Of a DNA stretch of 12,145 bases, positions 6,308-12,145 are shown one piece after another (the first letter of the stretch is position 1; each line of letters begins with the position of its first letter). Under the pieces are notes generated by a model that worked only from the letters and a program-made list of their open reading frames with translations, was not told the origin of the DNA and searched no databases. The position numbers were made by a program, and so were the translations under genes. Origin of the DNA: JBDZUZ01 sp040255445 (GTDB taxonomy: Bacteria; Planctomycetota; Phycisphaerae; Phycisphaerales; UBA1924); contig JBDZUZ010000121.1 in assembly GCA_040255445.1 (NCBI GenBank), positions 1 through 12,145 of the forward strand, given 5' to 3'.

Positions 6308-7531
6308 TCAGCGCTGACCGGCCGCCGCCGTCTTCCTCGCCCGCATCGACGCCACGAAGTCGTCAAAGAGGTAGGCCGCATCGTGCGGGCCCGGGGAGGC
6401 CTCCGGGTGGTACTGGACGCAGAACACCGGCTTGTCCTTGAGCCGGAACCCCGCCAGCGTGCCGTCATTCAGATGAACGTGCGTCGCCTCGCCCCCGGCC
6501 CCTTCGAGCGAGGCCGGATCGACCGCGAAGCCGTGGTTCTGGCTGGTGATCTCCACCCGGCCCGACCGCGTGTTGAAGACCGGCTGGTTCGCCCCGCGGT
6601 GCCCGAACTTGAGCTTGAAGGTCTTCGCCCCCACCGCCAGCGCCAGGAGCTGGTGCCCGAGGCAGATGCCGAAGGTCGGCGGGACATCGTCGGGTTGACC
6701 GCCCAGGACCTTGCGCAACGTCGCGATCGTCTGCTCAACCGCCGCGGGATCGCCGGGGCCGTTGGAGATGAAGAGGCCATCGATCTCGCCGGCCTCGTAC
6801 ATCCGCAGGATCTCATCCGCGGGCGTGTCGTGCGGCACGACGACCAGATCGCAGCCGCGGTCGGCCAGGTTCCGCAGAATGTTCTGCTTGGCGCCGCAAT
6901 CGAGCGTGAGCACCTTGAACCGCTCGCCGCCTTCACGACCCGGGGTCAGGGACCAGTCCCCCAGCGTCTCCGACCAGGTCTGCCGGCTGTTGCACCCGAC
7001 CCGCGGCACGAGGTTCTGCCCGGCCATCGACGGGGCTTCCTTCGCCATCTTGACCAGGTCCGCATCCGAAAGGTCCGCCCGGTCCGTCAGCACGCCCGTG
7101 GTCGAGCCGCCGCTCCGGAGCGTCCGCGTCAGCGCCCGCGTGTCGATCCCGGTGATCCCAAGCACGCCCGCCTTCGCGAGGTAGCCCTCGAGCGAATCGT
7201 CAGCGCGAAAATTCGAGTGCCGCCGCGCCAGTTCGCGGATCACGAAGCCGGAGACCTGCACCTTCACGGACTCGACGTCTTCCGGATTCGTCCCGTAGTT
7301 GCCCACCAGCGGGAAGGTCTGCACGAGGATCTGCCCGTTGTACGACGGATCCGTCAGCGACTCCTGGTACCCGACCATCGCGGTGTTGAACACGACCTCG
7401 GCGACGGACACGACGCCCCGCCCCACCGCGCCGAACCCCTCCCCCACATAGACCGTCCCATCCGCCAGCGCGAGTCGCGCTTGGGGCCGACCGGACCGAT
7501 TCTGTTCCGCTACGGTGTTCGTGTTCGCCAT
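6308..7531 (-). CDS. carA: Carbamoyl-phosphate synthase small (glutamine amidotransferase) subunit
   Basis: The 407-residue protein hydrolyses glutamine and feeds ammonia to the large subunit CarB, giving carbamoyl phosphate for arginine and pyrimidine synthesis in the cytoplasm. The N-terminal CarA domain shows FNTAMVGYQESLTDPSYNGQ (48-67), YG-N at 79-82 and GITGIDTRALTR (125-136). The class-I glutaminase domain shows DCGAKQNILRNL (211-222), ISNGPGDP (255-262), the nucleophile Cys290 in FGICLGHQLLALA, NHGFAVD (332-338) and the His375/Glu377 pair in QYHPEASPGP. All catalytic residues are present, and the length is slightly above the usual ~380, from a short polar N-terminal extension. The start at 7531 is chosen over an in-frame ATG at 7588 because the extra residues are not family-like and a -10-like box lies just upstream of 7531. 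carB is not in the window. Confidence 0.97.
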   Translation of the reverse strand: MANTNTVAEQNRSGRPQARLALADGTVYVGEGFGAVGRGVVSVAEVVFNTAMVGYQESLTDPSYNGQILVQTFPLVGNYGTNPEDVESVKVQVSGFVIRELARRHSNFRADDSLEGYLAKAGVLGITGIDTRALTRTLRSGGSTTGVLTDRADLSDADLVKMAKEAPSMAGQNLVPRVGCNSRQTWSETLGDWSLTPGREGGERFKVLTLDCGAKQNILRNLADRGCDLVVVPHDTPADEILRMYEAGEIDGLFISNGPGDPAAVEQTIATLRKVLGGQPDDVPPTFGICLGHQLLALAVGAKTFKLKFGHRGANQPVFNTRSGRVEITSQNHGFAVDPASLEGAGGEATHVHLNDGTLAGFRLKDKPVFCVQYHPEASPGPHDAAYLFDDFVASMRARKTAAAGQR

Positions 7532-7539
7532 TAAAACCG

Positions 7540-7545
7540 AGTGTA
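7540..7545 (-). promoter_or_regulatory. -10-like box of carA, predicted nearly leaderless
   Basis: TACACT on the minus strand ends 8 nt before the carA ATG. The intervening bases contain no Shine-Dalgarno sequence, so the message would carry a leader of roughly 0-3 nt. No -35 match is seen. Confidence 0.5.
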
Positions 7546-7594
7546 GCGCGGCAGGGCGCGGACGGACCGCCGGCGGCCCTCCAAACACCCCAAC

Positions 7595-7622
7595 TTGACC
7601 GACCCCGATTGACCGACTCCGA
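7595..7622 (+). repeat. 14-bp tandem duplication at the priA start codon
   Basis: TTGACCGACCCCGA (7595-7608) is directly followed by TTGACCGACTCCGA (7609-7622), identical except for one base. The second copy opens priA with TTG. The first copy reads TTG-ACC-GAC-CCC-GAT-TGA, a five-codon frame whose stop overlaps the priA start as TTGA. Confidence 0.85.
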
Positions 7623-9966
7623 CCTCAAACTCTTCGAACCCGACACGCCCCCGCCGACCATCGGCCTCTTCGCCAAGGTCGTCGTGGAACGCGGCATCGA
7701 CACCGGCCCCGGGCTCGACGGCCTGACCTACCGCGTCGTCGGCGAACCGCCAGTGCCCGGCGAGCGTGTCGAGGTGCCCCTCGGCCGCGGCGGCAAGCCC
7801 GCCCAGGGCATCGTCATCGAGATCGGCGGCCCGGAGCTCCTCGGCGGGTTCGACCCCCGCAAGGTCAAGCCCATCACCGCCCGCAAGGGCTCGCCGATAC
7901 CGGCGCCACTCCTCGCCCTCGCCCGCTGGATGGCCGAGTACTACATCTGCCCGCTGGGCATGGTCCTTGCCACCATGGTCCCCGCATCGGTGAAACAGGC
8001 GATCGGCCAGCGGCACATCGACCGCTTCCGCCCCGCTGAGCTCGCCGCCGAAGTGCGCGATGCCGCGCTCGCCACGCTCACGCCCAAGGCCCGGGCCGCG
8101 TGGGACACCATCACAGCGCTCGATCCCGAGACCTTCCCGCTCGCCGCGCCCGACCTCGCCCTCGCCGCGGGCCTTCGCACCACGCGCGCGGTCAAACAAC
8201 TCGCCGATGCCGGGCTGCTCGCCGCCGAAGCGCACACCGAGATCCGAGCTGGCGCACTCATCGGCCTCGACGCCGTCACCCGCGACACCCCCCCGCCGCT
8301 CACCGATGCACAGGCCGGGATCGTCGCAGCGATAGAGGCCACGCTCTCTGGCTTCGCTGCGCACCTCATCCGCGGCGTCACCGGCTCGGGCAAGACCGAG
8401 ATCTACCTTCACGCTATCGCGACCAACCTCGCCGCGGGCCGCAGCGCGATCGTGCTCGTACCCGAGATCGCCCTCACGCCGCAGACCGCCGACCGCTTCA
8501 CGCGACGCTTCGGTGATGACACCGTCGCGGTACTCCACTCCGGCCTTACGCAGTCGCAGCGGCATAAGGAGTGGTCGCGCGTTGCTGCCGGCAAGGCCAG
8601 TGTCGTCGTCGGCGCCAGGAGCGCGGTCTTTGCTCCCGTTGCACGGCTCGGGCTGATCGTCGTCGATGAGGAGCACGATTCCTCGTACAAACAGGACCAG
8701 CTCCCCCGCTACAACGCCCGCGACCTGGCCGTGAAGCGTGCGCACCTCGAGGGGTGCCCCGTGGTCCTGGGCTCGGCCACACCCAGCCTCGAGAGCTGGG
8801 CCAACGCGCGCTCGGGCAAGTACACGCTGCACGAGCTCACCGAGCGTGCCGGCGGCGGTGTGCTTCCAAACGTCGAAGTTGTCGACATGCGTGAGGAACG
8901 TGCGGTCCGCATCACCCGCGAAGGCGGCTCAGATTCCGCGCTCCACCTGCTCGGCCCTACGCTCGAAGAAGCCCTCGAACGCACACTCGCTGATGACGGC
9001 CAGGCGATCCTCCTCCTCAACCGCCGCGGCTTCGCGCATTACATCTGCTGCCCGGACTCGCACTGCGGCTTCGTCGCCCGCTGCGATGAGTGCGATGCCT
9101 CGCTCGTCCTCCACAAGCACCGCGACTATCCCAAGGGCGCCATCGTCCGCTGTCACCACTGCCTGGCCGAGCAGCTCGTGCCCCAGCTCTGCCCAACCTG
9201 CGGCAAGAAGCTCAATGTCTTTGGCGGCGGCACGCAACGAGCCCAGGATGAACTCCTCCGCAAGTTCATCTCCATGGGCCTCGAAGACGGCACGACGCTC
9301 CTCCGCCTCGACTCCGACTCGATGCGCTCGGCCGCGGACTACTTCCACGCCCTCTCCCGCTTCGGCCGCGGCGAGGCCCGCGTTCTGCTGGGCACACAGA
9401 TGATCGCCAAGGGCCTGGACTTCCACAACGTCCGCCTCGTCGGCGTGCTCGACGCCGACACCGCCATCAACATCCCCGATTTCCGCGCTGCGGAGCGCAC
9501 CTTCCAGCTCGTGAGCCAGGTCGCCGGGCGCGCCGGCCGCGGCAACCGCCCCGGCCGCGTCATCGTGCAGACCATGAACCCCGACCACGCCGCGATCGTG
9601 CACGCCGCAGCGCACGACTATGTGGGCTTCGCCGATGAGGAGCTCGCGGTCCGCCACCGCGCCGGCCTTCCCCCGCTCACCCGCATGGTCCGCATCGTCT
9701 GCCGCGATGAAGACGCCCAGAAAGCCGTCGACGCCGCGACCGCCATCCGCGACCGACTCCGGGAGCTGAGCCCCGACACCTTCGGGATCACGGGCCCCGC
9801 CCCTTGCGCGGTCAGCCGCATCGCCGGGCAGCACCGCTTCGAGCTCCTGGTGATCGGCCCCCGCACAAGCGCGGTCCACCATGTCCTCGCCCGGCTCCGC
9901 GCCGAGAAACTCGTCAAGAGCGATGCCCACACGGCGGTCGATGTCGACCCGCTCGCACTGCTCTGA
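7609..9966 (+). CDS. priA: Primosomal protein N' (PriA), replication restart helicase
   Basis: This 785-residue superfamily-2 helicase reloads the replisome at collapsed forks. The order is: N-terminal 3'-DNA-binding domain (about 20-125; LTYRVVGEPPVPGERVEVPLG, split as residues 39-46 and 47-59), a winged-helix-like part (~140-220), Walker A GVTGSGKTEIYLH (256-268), Walker B DEEH (353-356) with the PriA-typical SYKQDQLPRYNARD after it, GSATPS (388-393), and NRRGFA (471-476). The zinc-binding insert has Cys481/486, 492/495, 515/518 and 528/531. Then come helicase motifs V-VI: GTQMIAKGLDFHNV (595-608) and QVAGRAGRG (637-645). The first Cys pair is CX4C rather than the usual CX2C. TTG at 7609 is the only plausible start: no in-frame ATG or GTG precedes the first domain strand. 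There is no clear Shine-Dalgarno sequence or -10-like box. It is divergent from carA over a 77-bp gap. Confidence 0.96.
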   Translation: MTDSDLKLFEPDTPPPTIGLFAKVVVERGIDTGPGLDGLTYRVVGEPPVPGERVEVPLGRGGKPAQGIVIEIGGPELLGGFDPRKVKPITARKGSPIPAPLLALARWMAEYYICPLGMVLATMVPASVKQAIGQRHIDRFRPAELAAEVRDAALATLTPKARAAWDTITALDPETFPLAAPDLALAAGLRTTRAVKQLADAGLLAAEAHTEIRAGALIGLDAVTRDTPPPLTDAQAGIVAAIEATLSGFAAHLIRGVTGSGKTEIYLHAIATNLAAGRSAIVLVPEIALTPQTADRFTRRFGDDTVAVLHSGLTQSQRHKEWSRVAAGKASVVVGARSAVFAPVARLGLIVVDEEHDSSYKQDQLPRYNARDLAVKRAHLEGCPVVLGSATPSLESWANARSGKYTLHELTERAGGGVLPNVEVVDMREERAVRITREGGSDSALHLLGPTLEEALERTLADDGQAILLLNRRGFAHYICCPDSHCGFVARCDECDASLVLHKHRDYPKGAIVRCHHCLAEQLVPQLCPTCGKKLNVFGGGTQRAQDELLRKFISMGLEDGTTLLRLDSDSMRSAADYFHALSRFGRGEARVLLGTQMIAKGLDFHNVRLVGVLDADTAINIPDFRAAERTFQLVSQVAGRAGRGNRPGRVIVQTMNPDHAAIVHAAAHDYVGFADEELAVRHRAGLPPLTRMVRIVCRDEDAQKAVDAATAIRDRLRELSPDTFGITGPAPCAVSRIAGQHRFELLVIGPRTSAVHHVLARLRAEKLVKSDAHTAVDVDPLALL

Positions 9967-9983
9967 GCCACGCTCGCTCCGGA

Positions 9984-9989
9984 TACGCT
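9984..9989 (+). promoter_or_regulatory. -10-like box of murD, predicted leaderless
   Basis: TACGCT within GGATACGCT is followed by 6 nt and the GTG at 9996, as at the lipoprotein gene. It occupies the 29-bp gap after priA, so murD probably does not depend only on readthrough from priA. Confidence 0.55.
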
Positions 9990-9995
9990 CCACTC

Positions 9996-11387
9996 GTGCC
10001 CACCATCACCCTCGAACTGCAACCGCCCCCCCGTTCCCTTGAGGGACGCCGCGTCACCGTCATGGGCCTGGGCCGCTTCGGCGGCGGGCTCGGCGTCACG
10101 CAATGGCTGATCGCCAACGGCGCCGAGGTCCTCCTGACCGACCTGGACACCGAGGAGAAACTCGCCGCGCCGATCGCCGATCTCGAGCCCCACATCCGCT
10201 CCGGCGCGGTGACGCTGCGCCTGGGTGAGCACAACGTCTCCGACTTCACCACCCGCGACATGGTCATCGCCAACCCCGCCGTGCCCAAGCCGTGGGACAA
10301 CCGATTTCTCCGCGCGGCCGCGGCGGCGAATATCCCAATCACCACCGAGATCGGCCTGCTCGTCGACCGCCTGCCCAACCGCAACCGCGTGATCGGCATC
10401 ACCGGTTCGGCGGGCAAGAGCACCACGACGACGCTGATCGAGCACATGCTCGTAGCGAGCGGCCGCGCTGCCCTCGCCGGCGGCAACCTGGGCGGCTCGC
10501 TCCTGACCAAACTGCCCGGCCCCGGTGGCGACGGCTCGATCACGCCCGAAACCTGGATCGTGCTCGAAGTCTCGAGCGCGATGCTTCACTGGCTCGGCAA
10601 TGCAGCGGGCGACGGACGCGTCGGCTGGTCGCCGCATATCGCGGTCGTCACCAATCTCTCCCCAAATCACATCGACTGGCACGGCGAGTTCGATCACTAC
10701 CGCGCCAGCAAGCAGCGGATCGTCGCATCGCAGCGACCCGGCGATGTGGCCATTCTCGGCCCCGGCCTCGGGGACTGGCCCATCCCCGCGGGCGTCACGC
10801 TGCAGCGGATCCCCGCCGATGCCGGCGTCACCGACCTGCGCATTCCTGGGAAGCACAACGCGCACAACGCCGCGATGGCCCTCGCCGCGGTCCGCGCTGC
10901 GGAGCCAGAATTGACCGAGAGTGATGCGATCAGCGCGGCCCGCTCCTTCCCCGGCCTCCCCCATCGTCTCGAATTCGTCGGCGATCACAACGGCGTCCGC
11001 TACTACAACGACTCCAAGAGCACAACGCCGGAAGCGACGCTCCTCGCCGTCGCTTCCTTCCCCAACCGCAGCCGCATCCACCTGATCGCCGGCGGGTACG
11101 ACAAGAAGTCCGACCTTTCACCGATCGCCCACCTCGCCCCGCACCTCGCCGGGCTCTACACCATCGGCGTCACCGGCCCCGCCATCGCGGCCGGAGCGCA
11201 CGGCCACGCCACCGAATGCGGCGACCTCGCCACCGCGATGCAGCGCATCCAGAGCAGCGCCCGCCCCGGCGACATCGTTCTGCTCAGCCCCGGCTGCGCA
11301 TCCTGGGACCAGTTCCCCAACTTCGAAGCCCGCGGCCAGCTCTTCCGCGATCTCGCCGCCAACCGGGCACACACGGAGGCACGATGA
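9996..11387 (+). CDS. murD: UDP-N-acetylmuramoyl-L-alanine--D-glutamate ligase (MurD)
   Basis: The 463-residue ligase adds D-Glu to UDP-MurNAc-L-Ala with ATP in cytoplasmic peptidoglycan precursor synthesis. The N-terminal domain has VTVMGLGRFGGG (20-31). The central ATPase domain has the P-loop GITGSAGKSTTT (134-145), EVSS (191-194), NLSPNHIDWH (220-229) and YRASK, with Lys239 at the position of the carbamylated lysine. The C-terminal domain has YYNDSKSTTPEAT (336-348), IAGGYDKKSDL (364-374) and LLSPGCASWDQF (429-440), the last strongly MurD-specific. The P-loop differs from the common TNGKST (here SAGKST), and NDSKSTTP from the common NDSKATNP. The GTG start gives a normal family N-terminus and lies 6 nt behind a TACGCT box; the frame remains open upstream inside priA without family similarity. 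It is away from any mra/mur/fts cluster. The stop overlaps the next start as ATGA. Confidence 0.95.
   Translation: MPTITLELQPPPRSLEGRRVTVMGLGRFGGGLGVTQWLIANGAEVLLTDLDTEEKLAAPIADLEPHIRSGAVTLRLGEHNVSDFTTRDMVIANPAVPKPWDNRFLRAAAAANIPITTEIGLLVDRLPNRNRVIGITGSAGKSTTTTLIEHMLVASGRAALAGGNLGGSLLTKLPGPGGDGSITPETWIVLEVSSAMLHWLGNAAGDGRVGWSPHIAVVTNLSPNHIDWHGEFDHYRASKQRIVASQRPGDVAILGPGLGDWPIPAGVTLQRIPADAGVTDLRIPGKHNAHNAAMALAAVRAAEPELTESDAISAARSFPGLPHRLEFVGDHNGVRYYNDSKSTTPEATLLAVASFPNRSRIHLIAGGYDKKSDLSPIAHLAPHLAGLYTIGVTGPAIAAGAHGHATECGDLATAMQRIQSSARPGDIVLLSPGCASWDQFPNFEARGQLFRDLAANRAHTEAR
11375..11379 (+). promoter_or_regulatory. Shine-Dalgarno sequence of the YdjY-like lipoprotein gene
   Basis: GGAGG at the end of murD lies 4 nt before the ATG at 11384, which overlaps the murD stop as ATGA. 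It supports coupled translation from a shared message. Confidence 0.65.
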
Positions 11388-12145
11388 CCACCAGCACCTC
11401 ACCCCGCGGCGTCACGCGGGGCCGCGCACTGCTCGCCGCGATCATCACCGCGGGCCCGCTCTCCATTGTCATGCTGACCGGGTGTGCGCAGGATCGGGCG
11501 CAGCAGCCCTCTGCACAGACCGATGCGCAGCCCGCGATCGCGGCGAATCAATCCTCCCCGGAAGCGCCGACACCGCCGCCTGTGTCGCCTGGGCCGGCAT
11601 CCGCAGCAGCGCCGGCAACCGCGCCCAAAGCGCCAGGTCAGCCCGCCGCCGTCACCACACGCCAGATCTTCCCGCACATCGCGATCGCCTCCGATCGCTC
11701 CTTCATCGATATCGAAGGCTTCGTCCCCATCGATGCGCACAACGAGAAAACGCCGATCGTCTACCTCGAGCAGCTGGTCTGTCTCCGCGACACGAAGGAC
11801 CACGAGTCGGTGGTCGTGACCGATGCCAAGCCATCGAACATCCACGCCGCGCTCCTGCTCATTGGTGCGCAGCCCGGCTCGCCGGGAGCATGGGACTGGG
11901 AGGGCGAACAGATCCGCGCCATCCCGCCCAAGGGCACCCCGCTCACTGTTGAGATCATCTTCGCCGCGAACGCGCCGATCCCCGCGACCGACACCGCCAT
12001 CACCACCCGCTCGAGCCAGACGCTGACACAGCTGGCCGCGGACAGCGGGGATGAGTTCCGCTTCGGCGGCTCCGAGATCGTCACCCGCCAGAACCGCGAG
12101 CACTACCGCGCTGACGGCGAGGGCACCATCATCGGCCTCACCACC
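11384..12145 (+). CDS. YdjY-domain-like lipoprotein, 3' partial
   Basis: The frame is open from the ATG at 11384 to the window edge, giving 254 residues without a stop. The N-terminus is basic and then hydrophobic (about 15-31), with the lipobox LTGC and Cys34, so a lipid-anchored envelope protein. Residues ~36-90 are a Pro/Ala/Gln-rich linker, likely a spacer from the membrane. From about 93 the sequence resembles the YdjY domain as I recall it: LEQLVCLRDTKDHESVVVTD (128-147), then AKPSNIHAALLLIGAQPG (148-165), the K-x-H-E-S and P-S-x-x-H-A-A-L-L blocks. The biochemical role of that domain is not known to me. It overlaps murD by ATGA, suggesting cotranscription, though this does not prove a wall-related function. 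The lipoprotein nature is strong; the YdjY assignment is moderate. Confidence 0.78.
   Translation, partial: MTTSTSPRGVTRGRALLAAIITAGPLSIVMLTGCAQDRAQQPSAQTDAQPAIAANQSSPEAPTPPPVSPGPASAAAPATAPKAPGQPAAVTTRQIFPHIAIASDRSFIDIEGFVPIDAHNEKTPIVYLEQLVCLRDTKDHESVVVTDAKPSNIHAALLLIGAQPGSPGAWDWEGEQIRAIPPKGTPLTVEIIFAANAPIPATDTAITTRSSQTLTQLAADSGDEFRFGGSEIVTRQNREHYRADGEGTIIGLTT

Noticed and set aside
5773..6441. Open frames crossing the intergenic gap on both strands
   Set aside because: The translations are low-complexity and Arg/Pro-rich, run into neighbouring genes, and have no proper ribosome-binding site.
7595..7614. TTGACC motifs at the priA start as -35 promoter elements
   Set aside because: No -10-like hexamer lies 16-18 nt downstream of either copy, and the second copy is the start of the coding region.
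7531..8832. 433-codon minus-strand open frame opposite priA
   Set aside because: It is antisense to conserved PriA motifs and has no recognisable family.
8929..11081. Long minus-strand open frames opposite priA and murD
   Set aside because: Both are typical GC-rich antisense shadows; the plus strand carries intact conserved genes.

Overview
The window is a GC-rich piece of bacterial chromosome. It most likely comes from a planctomycete of the Phycisphaerae group. The evidence is a secreted protein ending in the two-loop, Cys-containing 'GC-type' dockerin common in that group, a YdjY-like lipoprotein, and a rhodanese and a lipoprotein of planctomycete flavour. This is inference from remembered family features, not from a search. 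No mobile element, CRISPR array, tRNA or rRNA was seen, so this looks like ordinary core-plus-lineage-specific chromosome.

Layout, left to right. (1) 1-882 (+): the C-terminal part of a DUF4010/MgtC-SapB membrane protein, cut by the window edge. It converges on (2) 906-1766 (-), a 3-hydroxyacyl-CoA dehydrogenase. (3) 1849-3710 (+): a compact set of a small TPR protein, RecX, a short lipoprotein and a single-domain rhodanese. The first two overlap, and the last two overlap by GTGA. (4) A strong bidirectional terminator at 3801-3830 separates this set from (5) 3875-5773 (-), a secreted multidomain protein with a dockerin-like C-terminus. (6) 5774-6307 is a 534-bp stretch without a convincing gene. 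(7) 6308-7531 (-) is carA. It is divergent from (8) 7609-9966 (+), priA, which begins with TTG. (9) 9996-11387 (+) is murD, followed with ATGA overlap by (10) 11384 to the window end (+), a YdjY-like lipoprotein cut by the right edge.

The genes do not form one pathway. They are housekeeping functions (pyrimidine/arginine precursor synthesis, replication restart, recombination control, cell-wall synthesis, acyl-CoA metabolism) mixed with envelope proteins of unknown role.

The most interesting signal is regulatory. Five genes that head transcription units (the dehydrogenase, TPR gene, lipoprotein, carA and murD) have a TAnnnT -10-like box only 5-8 nt before the start codon and no Shine-Dalgarno sequence. 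This geometry predicts leaderless or nearly leaderless mRNAs. Two of them share the identical 9-mer GGATACGCT followed by exactly 6 nt and GTG. In contrast, the genes inside operons (rhodanese, YdjY-like lipoprotein, probably recX) and the secreted dockerin protein have clear Shine-Dalgarno sequences. Two modes of translation initiation appear to be divided by gene position. priA is the exception, having neither signal clearly.
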